Positions 9,143 to 18,273 are shown, numbered from the stretch's first letter. The stretch: 64,000 bases of DNA from Roseimicrobium sp. ORNL1 (GCF_011044495.1 NZ_CP049143.1:248001-312000); one strand, 5' to 3'. Notes: a model not told the origin generated them from the letters alone. A program made the numbers and translations.

Positions 9143-10008
9143 ACCCCTCTGCCGCACCCCAGTCCCTGCTCAAGATCCGTGACCTGAAGATCTCCTTCCG
9201 CCGCCACGGCGCAGAGCCCTTCGAAGCAGTGAAGGGCATCGACCTCGATCTCCAGCCCGGCGAGAGCATGGCCATCGTGGGAGAAAGCGGCAGCGGCAAG
9301 AGTGTGACCGCACTCTCCTTTGCCCGACTGCTGCCCGAGCCACCGGCGAAAATCGAGGCCGCGGAATTTTCCGTCGCAGGTCGCGATGTCTTGAATCTTA
9401 AAGGCAAGGAACTGCGCAAGATGCGCGGCAAGGACGTGGCTTATGTCTTCCAGGAGCCCAGCACCTCCCTCAATCCCGTGCTCACCGTGCGCACGCAGAT
9501 GGCTGAGGCGCTTGAGTTGCACCGCCCCGAGGTGAAGAACCGCGACGAGGAAATTGTGAAGTGGCTCTATCAAGTCGGCATCGTGGAGCCGGAGAAGCGC
9601 CTGCGCGCGTATCCGCACGAACTGAGCGGCGGCATGCAGCAGCGTGTGATGATTGCCATGGCCCTCTGCTGCCAGCCGAAGCTCCTCATTGCGGACGAGC
9701 CCACTACCGCGCTGGATGTCACCATCCAGAAGCAGATCATCGATCTGCTGGTGAATCTCAAGGCCAGCCTCGGCATGAGCATCATCCTCATCACGCACAA
9801 CTTCGCCATCATCCGCGGCATCGCGGACAAGGTGGCGGTGATGTTCCGCGGGAAGATTGTGGAAAGCGGCCCCACCGAAGAAGTACTCGGCAATCCACAG
9901 CATCGCTACACCCAGGCGCTATTGGATTGCGTGCCGCGTCTCGGCGTGAAGCAGAGCCGCCTGCGCGCCATCGACTACACGGCGCTGGACAAGATTGTTG
10001 GGAGCTAA
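9139..10008 (+). CDS. Peptide-type ABC importer ATPase (DppD/OppD-like)
   Basis: A 289-residue ABC ATPase with Walker A GESGSGKS (48-55), a Q-loop in [11 protein letters not shown], signature LSGGMQQR (162-169), Walker B LLIADEP (182-188) and H-loop H220. [18 protein letters not shown] marks the Dpp/Opp group. It is shorter than typical DppD (about 325) because the C-terminal oligopeptide/dipeptide region with its cysteine cluster is largely missing. The start overlaps the permease stop as ATGA. No second ATPase (DppF) follows; repeat C1 and then a convergent gene lie downstream. A homodimeric ATPase serving the fused permease is the simplest reading. Confidence 0.9.
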   Translation: MNPSAAPQSLLKIRDLKISFRRHGAEPFEAVKGIDLDLQPGESMAIVGESGSGKSVTALSFARLLPEPPAKIEAAEFSVAGRDVLNLKGKELRKMRGKDVAYVFQEPSTSLNPVLTVRTQMAEALELHRPEVKNRDEEIVKWLYQVGIVEPEKRLRAYPHELSGGMQQRVMIAMALCCQPKLLIADEPTTALDVTIQKQIIDLLVNLKASLGMSIILITHNFAIIRGIADKVAVMFRGKIVESGPTEEVLGNPQHRYTQALLDCVPRLGVKQSRLRAIDYTALDKIVGS

Positions 10009-10021
10009 CGAGGCTGGGCGA

Positions 10022-10141
10022 GATGGGCGTCAGGGTGCTCAACACAAAGACACGGAGACACAAAGGCACAGAGAATTTATTAAAACCTCTGTGTTTTCGT
10101 GTCTCTGTGTTGAATCCCAGTAGACCGCCACGCCCATCTAC
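10022..10141. repeat. Repeat family C, copy 1 (hairpin between convergent genes)
   Basis: An inverted repeat has arms at about 10039-10073 (TCAACACAAAGACACGGAGA...) and 10087-10113 (...TCGTGTCTCTGTGTTGA). Shorter outer arms, GATGGGCGT and ACGCCCATC, flank them. The same TCAAC-AGAGACAC-GGAG arm sequence and the ATGGGCG outer arm recur at 56192-56444. It lies exactly between the ends of the ABC ATPase gene (+) and the DUF1501 gene (-), so it could form a hairpin ending transcripts from both sides. Confidence 0.75.
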
Positions 10142-11631
10142 GCTATCCACGCCGGGATGATCTTCCCACCCACATCCGTGAGCCGGAAATCGCGGCCCTG
10201 GAAACGGTGCGTGAGCTTCAGGTGATCCAACCCGAAGAGGTGCAGCATGGTCGCGTGGAAGTCATTCATGTGCACCGGATCCTTCGTGATGCCCCAACCG
10301 ATTTCATCCGTCTCACCATACACCTGGCCACCTTTGATGCCGCCGCCCGCCATCAGCATCGTGAAGGCAAAGGGATGGTGGTCACGCCCCGTCGCATTTG
10401 GATTGCCACCACGATTCTCGCCCAGTGGCGTGCGGCCGAATTCGCTGCACCAGATGACCATGGTGTCCTCCAGCATGCCGCGATCCTTCAGGTCCTTGAT
10501 GAGCGCAGCGATGGGCTGGTCCGCCATGCCCGCGTTGAAGGCGAGTTCGTTGTTCAGATTGCTGTGGTGATCCCAGCTCGCGTGCATGATGCTCACAAAT
10601 CGCACCCCGCGCTCCACGAGTCTGCGTGCGAGAAGGCAGTTGGTGGCATAGGACTTGTACTGCCCCGGACCACCAGCGCGATCTGCTTTCACCTTCAGGT
10701 CCTCGCGATTCACGCCATACATCTCCAGCGTCTTGTCGGATTCCGTGCTCAGATCAATCAACTCCGGCGCCGCGCTCTGCATGCGGAACGCGAGTTCATA
10801 GGCACTGATGCGGCTGGAGATTTCCGGGTCGCGCATCTGGTCGAAGCGCTGCTGGTTCAACTCGGCGAGTGCATCCAGTCCACGACGCTGGAGTGCCACA
10901 GGCAGGCCCTCGGGGTTCTTCAGGTTCAGCACCGGCTCACCCTGATTGCGGAAGAGCACGCCTGCATACGAACTGGGCAGGAAACCACTTTGCCACAAAG
11001 ATGCGCCACCGCTCGTGCCGCGACCCGCGCTGAGCACCACATACCCCGGAAGATTCTTTGATTCGCTACCGAGTCCATAATTCAGCCATGCGCCCATGGT
11101 CGGCAGGCCGAAGGTTGCGCGACCGGTATGCAGCAGAAGCTGTCCGGGGTGGTGGTTGAACTGGTCCGTGTGCATGGACCGCACCATCAGCAGGTCATCT
11201 GCACAGGTGGCGAGGTGCGGCAGCAGATCGCTGAAGTCCATGCCGCACTGCCCGTGTTTTGCAAAGGTGCGCGGGCTGCCCATGATGCGCGCGGTTTCCT
11301 TCTTGATGAAGGCAAAGCGCACATTCTTCGTCATGCTCTCCGGCAGCGCCTGCCCATTCAGATCATTGAGCTTCGGCTTCGGGTCGAAGAGATCCATCTG
11401 CGAGGGCGCACCCTCCATGAAGATGCAGATGCAGTTCTTCGCCTTCGCCGGAAAGTGCGGCTTGCGCGGCGCCAGCGGATCCTGCATGTGATCCAGCGCT
11501 GCCGCGGAGGCTGGTGTCATGAGTCCCTCCTGCGTCAGGATGGAACCCAGCGCCATCATGCCAATGCCATTCGCCGTGGTCGTGAGAAAATCACGGCGCG
11601 TGAACTGCTCGAGTGCGGAGATGGGGTGCAT
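10138..11631 (-). CDS. DUF1501 family protein, Tat-exported
   Basis: A 497-residue DUF1501 protein, a sulfatase-fold family abundant in Planctomycetes and Verrucomicrobia and not biochemically defined. The N-terminus has a twin-arginine motif (TRRDFLTTTANG), so folded export by Tat is predicted. Family motifs include FMEGAPSQMDLFDPKP, MVRSMHTDQFNHHPGQLLLHTG, GSWL-type MGAWLNYGLGSE, SWDHHSNL, IWCSEFGRTP and RDHHPFAFTMLMAGGGIKGG. It follows the DUF1549/DUF1553 gene by 27 bp on the same strand. This pairing is very common in PVC genomes and suggests a joint role, possibly in polysaccharide or sulfated-polymer processing; that role is inference. Confidence 0.9.
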   Translation of the reverse strand: MHPISALEQFTRRDFLTTTANGIGMMALGSILTQEGLMTPASAAALDHMQDPLAPRKPHFPAKAKNCICIFMEGAPSQMDLFDPKPKLNDLNGQALPESMTKNVRFAFIKKETARIMGSPRTFAKHGQCGMDFSDLLPHLATCADDLLMVRSMHTDQFNHHPGQLLLHTGRATFGLPTMGAWLNYGLGSESKNLPGYVVLSAGRGTSGGASLWQSGFLPSSYAGVLFRNQGEPVLNLKNPEGLPVALQRRGLDALAELNQQRFDQMRDPEISSRISAYELAFRMQSAAPELIDLSTESDKTLEMYGVNREDLKVKADRAGGPGQYKSYATNCLLARRLVERGVRFVSIMHASWDHHSNLNNELAFNAGMADQPIAALIKDLKDRGMLEDTMVIWCSEFGRTPLGENRGGNPNATGRDHHPFAFTMLMAGGGIKGGQVYGETDEIGWGITKDPVHMNDFHATMLHLFGLDHLKLTHRFQGRDFRLTDVGGKIIPAWIA

Positions 11632-11658
11632 GGTGGTGGGGCGAAATGTTGATGCGCA

Positions 11659-14600
11659 CTACTCCCTCGTCACAAACTCATCCAGGTTCAGCACGATGCG
11701 CGCGGTGGCGGTCCAGGCGGCGAGTTCGTCGGTGGAGATGTCAGTACTCTCGTAGCCTTTGGTGAGTGCCTTCGCTTCGTCGGCATGGCTTGTGTACCAG
11801 GTGCGGGAATCATAGAGCAGCGCGCGCAGGGATTTGATTTCCTTTTCGGTGGGGACGCGTGAGACGCAGAGGCGGAAGGAGCGGATGAGACGTTCGTCGT
11901 CATTTGCGAGGGCCTTGTCTTCCAGCACGCGTTTGGCGAGGGCCTTGGCGGCTTCGGCGTAGGACTCGGCATTGAGCGTGGTGAGGGCCTGCAGCGGCGT
12001 GTTGCTCACGGTGCGCTTCACGTTGGTGGTGTTCGCATCTGGGCAGTCGAAGGTCATCAGGTCCGGATGCGGCGCGGTTCGCTTGAAGAAGGTGTACATG
12101 CCGCGGCGGTTGCGATCTTCACCGGTGCTGGTGGCCCACTTGAAGTTGTTCGCATAACTCAGCGCCGCGATGTCTGGCGGCATGGGCGGATACACGCTGG
12201 GTCCGCCAATCTTCCGGCTTAGCAAACCAGACGAGGTGAGATACAGATCGCGCACCACTTCACCTTCCACACGCATGCGGTTCTGACGCGCGAGCAGTTT
12301 GTTCTGCGGATCCACCTCGACGAGATCCGCGCGATGTGCGCTGCTCTGACGGTAGGTGGCAGACATCATGATGCGCTTGATGAGCTTCTTCCGGCTCCAG
12401 CCATCTTCATCCATGAAGGTGGCGGCCAGCCAGTCGAGCAGCGCGGGATGGGAGGGCTGATCTCCACGCACGCCGAAGTCATTCACCGTGCGCACGATGC
12501 CCTCACCAAAGAGACGGGCCCAGATGTGATTCACCGTCACGCGTGCGGTGAGCGGGTTCTCTCGGCTCACCAGCCAGCGCGCAAAGTCGAGGCGGTCCGC
12601 TTCTGCGCCGCGGGTCTTGATGGGCGGGAGCACCGCGAGCGCGGCAGGCTTCACTTCTTCCGCCGGGCTGAGGAAGTCACCACGATGCAGCACCTTCGTG
12701 GTGCGTACGTCGCGATTGCGTTGCGCGATCACACGCACATCCATGAGCGGCGCCTTGGGTAGTTTCGCCTGCGCCGTGTCCAGTGCGGTGGTGGCCATCA
12801 TCACATCCACATCCAGCTTGGCCATCCATTCATAGAGCGCTTTGATGACGACGGGATTCCTGCGCTTGGGTTCTTCGTTGAGAATCTTCACCACGTCAGC
12901 CGGTGCGATGGATGCCTCCGTCTCTTCTGCAGCGGCGAGCACACGGAAGCGACCAAGGTTGTGCTCGCTCTTCGCGTAGTTCTGGTCGAACTGGAGTCGA
13001 AGCGCGCTACCGGCGGCGAGTGGCGTGGCGAGTTGCAGCGTGAGCACATGGCGCTTGCCCACGAATCCAGAAATGGCCCAGCCGGTGTCCGGTTTGCCAT
13101 CGATGGCGTCCACCGCCTTGAAACCTTTCTGCTCCACATCGGCCTTCGCGGAGTGCAGCAGCACGGGAAGCTGTCCTGTGGTGGCCTTCACTTCGCTGAG
13201 CACGAAGTTGCCCCCCGTGGCGCGTCCTGGACCGCTCTTGGGCAGTGACTCATCTGGCAGCACTTCAATCTGCAGCGCGGTGATGGACTTGGCGGAAGGC
13301 GCGAGCTCGATGGTGTACGCATCCACCTTCGACTGCTTGCCGCTGGCGAGTTGTGAGCCATCCGGAAGTGTCTTGAAGGTGCTGCCGGACTTGCTGGAAA
13401 TGCTCGCGATTTCGAGCGGCGCAAAGTTTTGTGTGAGCTTTGCTTCACGGGCTTTCGTCAGGCGTGCCTGCACCTCCTTCTCCCACTCAGGCAGTTTCAC
13501 CGGCAGCGCGGCGGTGGCTTCATCCAGTTCCTTCTGCAGCGGCACGAGCTTCTTCACCTCGCCGCCGTTCTTTTGCACATACGCAGCCCACTCGGTGGGG
13601 GAAGTGGGTACCTGACGGCTGACTTCGTCGCCGTTGTTGTAGAAGGCGTAGATCTGGAAGTATTCCTTCTGCGTGATTTGGTCGTACTTGTGCGTGTGGC
13701 AGCGCGCGCAGCCCACGGAAAGGCCCATCCACACAGTGCCGGTGGTCTCCGTGCGGTCGAAGGTGGCTTCCACCCGGAACTGCTCCTGGTCGGTGCCGCC
13801 TTCGGTATTCGTCAGCGTCTGGCGATGGAATGCCGTGGCCACCATCTGCTCCTGTGTCGCCTCCGGCAACAGGTCACCAGCGAGTTGCTCGATGGTGAAT
13901 TCATCAAACGGCATGTCCTCATTCACCGCACGAATCACCCAATCGCGATAGCGCCAGGCATCCGGACGCGGACGGTCTTTCTCATAGCCATCGCTGTCAG
14001 CATACCGCGCCATGTCCAGCCAGTGGCGTCCCCAGCGCTCGCCGAAATGCTGCGATGCCAGTGCCGCATCAACCATCTTCTCATAGGCATTCGGCGCCGT
14101 GTCCTTCACAAACGCATCCACCTCCTCCGGCGTGGGGGGCAGGCCCAGGAGGTCATAAGATACCCGGCGAATGAGCGTGGTCTTGTCCGCCTCAGGCGAG
14201 GGCGCAATCTTCGCCGCCGCCAGCTTCTCCCTCACAAAGTCATCAATCGGGCTCTCCCCACCCTGTTGACTTTTCACCTTTGACTTTTCACTTCCCCCCA
14301 CTGGCCGATACGCCCAATGCGCGGGCCACTCCGCGCCACTCGCGATCCACTGCTTGAGCGTCTCAATCTGCTTTGCCGTCAGGTGCTTCTTTTCCTTGGG
14401 CGGCATGATCTCATCCTCATGGGTGGAGACCACGCGCTTGATGAGTTCACTTTCCTCCGGTTTCCCGGGGATGAGGGCGGGCACGCCGCTTTTCAAAACC
14501 TTCAACGCATCCTGCAGCGATACCAGGGAAAGCCCACCTTTCGCCTTGTCGAGGCTGTGGCACTCCAGGCAGCTCTCCGCGAAGATGGGGCGCACATCCT

Positions 14601-14715
14601 TGTCGAAGTCCGGCACTGGGGCCGCAGCATGGGTAATCGGCGCAATAACAGCGGCAGCGACCCAAGTCATCCCAGAGGACAGGGAGGCCAAGCGGAGGGG
14701 ATGGAGACGGGACAT
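11659..14715 (-). CDS. PVC cytochrome-type protein with DUF1549 and DUF1553
   Basis: A 1018-residue exported protein with a signal sequence (1-31), then a Planctomycete-type cytochrome c domain with one heme-binding CLECH (residues 49-53) and a distal methionine region (EIMPPKEKKHLT). DUF1549 follows (about 170-370: DDFVREKL, LIRRVSYDLLGLPPTPEEVDAF, GERWGRHWLDMARYADSDGYEKD). A variable middle with a discoidin-like stretch comes next (about 440-610), and DUF1553 last (about 730-1000: LARWLVSRENPLTARVTVNHIWARLFG-type sequence and YTFFKRTAPHPDLMTFDCPDAN). I chose the ATG at 14715; an upstream ATG at 14814 adds unrelated residues. It precedes DUF1501 in an apparent operon. Heme attachment is probable, function unknown. 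Confidence 0.9.
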   Translation of the reverse strand: MSRLHPLRLASLSSGMTWVAAAVIAPITHAAAPVPDFDKDVRPIFAESCLECHSLDKAKGGLSLVSLQDALKVLKSGVPALIPGKPEESELIKRVVSTHEDEIMPPKEKKHLTAKQIETLKQWIASGAEWPAHWAYRPVGGSEKSKVKSQQGGESPIDDFVREKLAAAKIAPSPEADKTTLIRRVSYDLLGLPPTPEEVDAFVKDTAPNAYEKMVDAALASQHFGERWGRHWLDMARYADSDGYEKDRPRPDAWRYRDWVIRAVNEDMPFDEFTIEQLAGDLLPEATQEQMVATAFHRQTLTNTEGGTDQEQFRVEATFDRTETTGTVWMGLSVGCARCHTHKYDQITQKEYFQIYAFYNNGDEVSRQVPTSPTEWAAYVQKNGGEVKKLVPLQKELDEATAALPVKLPEWEKEVQARLTKAREAKLTQNFAPLEIASISSKSGSTFKTLPDGSQLASGKQSKVDAYTIELAPSAKSITALQIEVLPDESLPKSGPGRATGGNFVLSEVKATTGQLPVLLHSAKADVEQKGFKAVDAIDGKPDTGWAISGFVGKRHVLTLQLATPLAAGSALRLQFDQNYAKSEHNLGRFRVLAAAEETEASIAPADVVKILNEEPKRRNPVVIKALYEWMAKLDVDVMMATTALDTAQAKLPKAPLMDVRVIAQRNRDVRTTKVLHRGDFLSPAEEVKPAALAVLPPIKTRGAEADRLDFARWLVSRENPLTARVTVNHIWARLFGEGIVRTVNDFGVRGDQPSHPALLDWLAATFMDEDGWSRKKLIKRIMMSATYRQSSAHRADLVEVDPQNKLLARQNRMRVEGEVVRDLYLTSSGLLSRKIGGPSVYPPMPPDIAALSYANNFKWATSTGEDRNRRGMYTFFKRTAPHPDLMTFDCPDANTTNVKRTVSNTPLQALTTLNAESYAEAAKALAKRVLEDKALANDDERLIRSFRLCVSRVPTEKEIKSLRALLYDSRTWYTSHADEAKALTKGYESTDISTDELAAWTATARIVLNLDEFVTRE

Positions 14716-14868
14716 GGCGGCGGCAGTGCTGTGCAGTGGTGACTCTGGCTCCAGTCGATCTAACGCAGGGCCATGACAGGGTATTGCGCCCCAGTGACAA
14801 ACCCACCACTGCACGTCATTTTCGTGCAGGATGGGTGAGCAGATATGCCAGCAGTTGCGGATGCTCTG

Positions 14869-15333
14869 CTAGGGAGCTGCGGCACCTTTTCGGGGCGGGA
14901 AGGCGGCTCCGAACTTCGAGTTCCGCAGACCCGAGAACCACATCTCATATTCGGGGTGAGCCGCTCGCACCTGTTTGAGCTTCTCAAGGGGAAAAGCCTT
15001 CTCAAATTGGGCTTTGGCCTCGGTTGTCGCCGTTTGCTCGACCATGATGACGAGCATGGCCATGCACCAGATGCTGGTCTTCACTCGCGCAGGTTCCGAT
15101 GAGTCGAGTTCCGAGGTGAAGAAAGCGAGGGACTTCTCCCAAGTTCGAGCCCACTGAAGCGCATACTCGATGGGCTTGTGTGGATGAGAGGTGATATCAG
15201 GTTTTTCGCCGCCGTTTTGCTGGACCATCCAGTCATAGCCAACCGGGATCTGAGATGCTTGAGCATTACCGGCGAGCGGGCATCCCAGGCAGAGTGCGAG
15301 CATCAGGAAGATTAGGAACGGTTTGGCATTCAT
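14869..15333 (-). CDS. Secreted protein of unknown function
   Basis: A 154-residue protein I cannot assign. Residues 1-25 form a signal peptide (PFLIFLMLALCLGCPLAG then NAQA); the cysteine pair near the end could also support a lipoprotein reading, though the surrounding residues are not a good lipobox. The mature part is mixed helical, with KPIEYALQWARTWEKSLAFF and a central hydrophobic run CMAMLVIMVEQTA. I chose the ATG at 15333 because it starts the signal peptide; a frame opening at 15396 only adds a charged leader. It opens a stretch of small accessory genes on the minus strand. Confidence 0.65.
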   Translation of the reverse strand: MNAKPFLIFLMLALCLGCPLAGNAQASQIPVGYDWMVQQNGGEKPDITSHPHKPIEYALQWARTWEKSLAFFTSELDSSEPARVKTSIWCMAMLVIMVEQTATTEAKAQFEKAFPLEKLKQVRAAHPEYEMWFSGLRNSKFGAAFPPRKGAAAP

Positions 15334-15434
15334 CCGTGGAACTTGCGAAGTGTGCGGCTGGACACATCTAGGTCCGGTTTTTGCCGCTGCAAGCATGGAG
15401 TCCCAGGCTTGCGCCTCCGTGGGTCAAAGAATGC

Positions 15435-15818
15435 TCACCGATCATCCGAGGGCTTCACCACGGGATCGCCGGACTCTGTCAGCTTGAGCCATCCATGGCT
15501 CAAGTGCTGGGCCACTTCAGCAGGTGACGCGGGTGGCAGGCGCCTTGCAGCGAAATAGGAGGCAAAACACTCCGTGCAGATCGCATAGGTCCCCCAGGAG
15601 GCGCCATCGGCGCGGATGTCATGCTGGCACGCCGCGCAGGTCTTCCAGAAGTGCCCGTGGGAGTGGTGCTCTCGCGTGGAGGAAGACACCGGCGCATCAT
15701 GCGAGGATTCATAAATGAACTCGTGACACGTGGGGTCCAAACAGATGACACCGTGGAGGTTTCCCATCCCGCAGATGATGCATTCGGGGAACCAGCCTTC
15801 GATGCCTGGGTGCGACAT
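15435..15818 (-). CDS. Cysteine-rich protein, likely zinc-binding
   Basis: A 127-residue protein with paired cysteines typical of zinc ribbons: CIIC (13-16), then C25 and C30, CAAC around 61-64, and CTEC around 80-83, with histidines between them (EHHSHGHFWK). The start is well supported: GGAGG lies upstream of the ATG with a spacing of about 8 nt, unusual among genes here. I recognise no named family. It lies 123 bp downstream of the GNAT gene on the same strand. A small metal-binding cytoplasmic protein is the safest description. Confidence 0.65.
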   Translation of the reverse strand: MSHPGIEGWFPECIICGMGNLHGVICLDPTCHEFIYESSHDAPVSSSTREHHSHGHFWKTCAACQHDIRADGASWGTYAICTECFASYFAARRLPPASPAEVAQHLSHGWLKLTESGDPVVKPSDDR

Positions 15819-15843
15819 GATTTATTCCTCCGATGCTCAGTGC

Positions 15844-16311
15844 TCAAGTTTCCCGCAGCAGTTCCATGCTGTAGTTGATGAGTTCGACACCCTTGATGGC
15901 CACAATGTTCTGACGAATCACACGAAATCCCAGCTTCTCGAACAGTGGCCTCGCGGAGATCGAAGCCTCCACGTACACACGAAGTATATTCATGGCGAAG
16001 CTGGTCTCGATCGCATGCTGTACCAATCGGGTCATGATGCCGCGCCGCTGATATTTGGGATGGATGTAAGCACAGTCGATGTGGCCATCCGGATCCAACT
16101 CAAGGAATCCCGCGATTTCGGAATCGACCACCGCGACAAACGGGCGCTTCAACTCGCACCGCTTGCCCCAGTGTTCGTGATTGGGCTCGCGATCCGACCA
16201 AGCGAGGCATTGCTCCTCGGTGTAGTCCTTCGAGGCGATTTCGTGGATGGCTGATGTGAAGATTTCCGCGATGGCTGTGTGATCGCCTTGATGGTAGTGA
16301 CGGATTTCCAT
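15844..16311 (-). CDS. GNAT family N-acetyltransferase
   Basis: A 155-residue GNAT protein transferring an acyl group from acyl-CoA to an amine. Motif order is classical: FVAVVDSEIAGFLELDPDGHIDCAYIHPKYQRRGIMTRLV holds beta strands 4-5 and the acetyl-CoA loop (QRRGI), followed by RVYVEASISARPLFEKLGF, the conserved C-terminal end. It resembles the YafP/PA4866-like group of uncharacterised acetyltransferases. I chose the ATG at 16311, which begins directly with strand 1 (MEIRHYHQGD); the frame is open much further upstream but overlaps the neighbouring gene. Substrate unknown. Confidence 0.85.
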   Translation of the reverse strand: MEIRHYHQGDHTAIAEIFTSAIHEIASKDYTEEQCLAWSDREPNHEHWGKRCELKRPFVAVVDSEIAGFLELDPDGHIDCAYIHPKYQRRGIMTRLVQHAIETSFAMNILRVYVEASISARPLFEKLGFRVIRQNIVAIKGVELINYSMELLRET

Positions 16312-16336
16312 TCCACTGCTCTGTAATAAGAGACGA

Positions 16337-16873
16337 TCACTCGCCTTCGCTATGTGCCATGCTGAATTCATGGCCGCACTCAGAGCAGAAGCGGGCAGTT
16401 GGGGCGGCTGTATGTCCCAGCGGGCATCTGCGTTCCACATAGAGATGCGGTGCGCGCACCCTTGAATAGAGGGTACAGAATGCAGCCGCATAAAAGATCA
16501 TCCAGTGTCCGGAAAACCCGCGAACGACGGAGGGGGGCGCATCGCCGGTTGATCGCTTGCGCTCGCCAGCAGTGGTGGCGAAAACGAACACGAAGTTGAG
16601 GACGGCGTATCCGCACAAGATGTAGAACCCACGCCGCATCCATGTCGGGCATCCGGCAAAAGCGACCTTCCAGATGTCGTTCCGGTTGACGTGGGGCATT
16701 GAGTTCAATGCGATAACGGTCGGCAGCCAGACGACAAAAATGCCGATGTGCAGAGCCCAGACGAACTTGCCGCTTGGCAATGCAAGCCCGGCCAAGGCCA
16801 TGCCGTGGGCTGTCATGCTGAGCACGAGGCCACAGCCAGCAACCCACATGAGAGCTCGGTATACGTGTATCAT
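16337..16873 (-). CDS. Membrane protein with C-terminal zinc ribbon
   Basis: A 178-residue protein with about four membrane segments (starting near ALMWVAGCGLVLSM, WALHIGIFVVWLP, GFYILCGYAVLNFVFVF and WMIFYAAAFCTLY) and a C-terminal zinc-ribbon-like tail with RCPLGH and FCSECGHEF. The ATG at 16873 overlaps the stop codon of the upstream membrane-protein gene (ATGA), so the two are translationally linked. No family recognised. Cytoplasmic zinc ribbons on small membrane proteins are often interaction modules; that is inference. Confidence 0.7.
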   Translation of the reverse strand: MIHVYRALMWVAGCGLVLSMTAHGMALAGLALPSGKFVWALHIGIFVVWLPTVIALNSMPHVNRNDIWKVAFAGCPTWMRRGFYILCGYAVLNFVFVFATTAGERKRSTGDAPPSVVRGFSGHWMIFYAAAFCTLYSRVRAPHLYVERRCPLGHTAAPTARFCSECGHEFSMAHSEGE

Positions 16874-17259
16874 GAAATGACAGGCGTTGAGCCCAGCTCC
16901 TTGGGGAGCGTGCTCCGTGGGTGAACCATGCGTGCTCCGACCCAAGTCACCACCACGCAAAGGATCGCGATGACAAATCGAAGCCATTCTTCAACAAAGC
17001 TGGTCGCAGAGATCCCAATCGGGAGCAGCATCGGCAGGGAGTACACTGCCGGAGCAACCACCCAGCTCAGATCACACCAACGTGAAAGGAGTACGGTGGC
17101 AACTGCAACACTGGCGGGAAGGGCAATCGCCGTCGGGGTGAGCGGCACAAAACCACACATGCCGATGCCACACAGGTGAGCCGCCCCGATGAATCCCAAA
17201 ATTCCGGGAAAGAGAACAATGCAGAGAATGGCCCATGGCCGTGGGATGAAGGGTGTCAT
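16870..17259 (-). CDS. Small multi-pass membrane protein, unknown
   Basis: A 129-residue, strongly hydrophobic protein with four predicted helices (AILCIVLFPGILGFIGAAHL, ALPASVAVATVLL, VVAPAVYSLPMLLPIG and FVIAILCVVVTWVGARM). Its stop overlaps the start of the zinc-ribbon membrane protein downstream, making a two-gene unit. No homologue is recognised, and no signal or catalytic motif is visible. It may be a partner subunit of the downstream protein. Confidence 0.65.
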   Translation of the reverse strand: MTPFIPRPWAILCIVLFPGILGFIGAAHLCGIGMCGFVPLTPTAIALPASVAVATVLLSRWCDLSWVVAPAVYSLPMLLPIGISATSFVEEWLRFVIAILCVVVTWVGARMVHPRSTLPKELGSTPVIS

Positions 17260-17395
17260 GTTCCGGCTCAGGGGAGTTTGCGTTGGTTGTGGAAATTAAC
17301 AACGGTCGGCGTTCCCCCTATTTGCGACCGCGACGCACCGACTGCGGTCGTATCTCTGTAATTTGAGCCGTTCACCTTGAGGAGTACCTGTACCG

Positions 17396-17749
17396 TTACT
17401 TCACACGCTTTGACATCTCGAGGAAATCTCCTTCCTTTGAGCCTGGTTGGGAAACCGCATAACCTTCCGGCCTATTGGCAGTAAGCGTTTTAGCGTCACT
17501 GGAATTTAAATAGATCTCATGCTCAGTTCCATCAATGTCCGCGACTAGATCGCCCCGTACTGTCGCTCCAATGCCGTAGTGGCCGGCAAGTTTTTTAGGC
17601 TCCAATACTTCGTAGAGGAGCGCATAATGCGTACTTCCAATGGGGCGGTGCTCGACGATTCGCGCTTTGACTTTGGTCGAGCTAAACTCATCACATCCCG
17701 TCGAGAGAATGAGGGATGCGGCAATCGTGAGGACAGTTAGAATCTTCAC
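17396..17749 (-). CDS. Small putative lipoprotein
   Basis: With a GTG start at 17749 the product is 117 residues, beginning VKILTVLTIAASLILSTGC: a lysine, a hydrophobic core and a lipobox-like LSTGC, followed by DEFSSTK. That arrangement is a type II signal peptide with lipidation at the cysteine. The frame is open to an ATG at 17827, but the added residues carry no signal feature. The mature domain (KVKARIVEHRPIGSTHYALLYEV...) looks like a small beta-rich domain of unknown family. It diverges from rpmE. Confidence 0.62.
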   Translation of the reverse strand: MKILTVLTIAASLILSTGCDEFSSTKVKARIVEHRPIGSTHYALLYEVLEPKKLAGHYGIGATVRGDLVADIDGTEHEIYLNSSDAKTLTANRPEGYAVSQPGSKEGDFLEMSKRVK

Positions 17750-17983
17750 TTGGAAGGGGGTGGAAAATGGGTCCAACTTTGGAGGGGTGCAATGCGACCG
17801 TGCAGTGCCGTCGTCAAGGTCGTGCATACTACATGGCGCCTCCCTGCATCCGCCAACCCCCGGCGCTCGAAATTTATCTTGATCCCCAAGCAGGGCCGCC
17901 TATCGTCTCTGCCCTTTGCTTGCCGCCCCTCCGGGAGGCAGGCACCCGAATGCCCAATAACATTCGACCCCTCAGTTGCCGTT

Positions 17984-18250
17984 ATGAAGAAGGAAGCTCA
18001 TCCCACTACTTTCGAAACGACCATTACCTGCACCTGCGGTAAGGTCTACAACACCATTTCCACGGTCAAGAACCTGAAGATTGGTATCTGCGCCGCCTGC
18101 CACCCCTACTTTACTGGTGAGCAGCGCTTCATCGACACCGCCGGCCGCGTGGACAAGTTCGCGCAGCGTTACGGTTCCACCAGCGCGACCCGCCGCACCA
18201 AGCCCAAGGTCACGGCTGCTGCTCCCGCCGCCGCCGAAGTCTCGGCCTAG
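17984..18250 (+). CDS. rpmE: 50S ribosomal protein bL31 (zinc-binding form)
   Basis: An 88-residue bL31. The start MKKEAHP matches the family, and zinc ligands are present as CTCG near residues 16-19 and CAACHPYFTGEQRF near 37-50, with GRVDKFAQRYG closing the core. It is the C+ (zinc) type. A proline/alanine-rich tail (about 70-88) is longer than in E. coli. No Shine-Dalgarno is visible; a frame open upstream from 17750 contains unrelated sequence. It is followed by a terminator and then prfA, a synteny seen in many bacteria. Confidence 0.95.
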   Translation: MKKEAHPTTFETTITCTCGKVYNTISTVKNLKIGICAACHPYFTGEQRFIDTAGRVDKFAQRYGSTSATRRTKPKVTAAAPAAAEVSA

Positions 18251-18273
18251 CTCCTCCATCTTTGATTTTCAGC

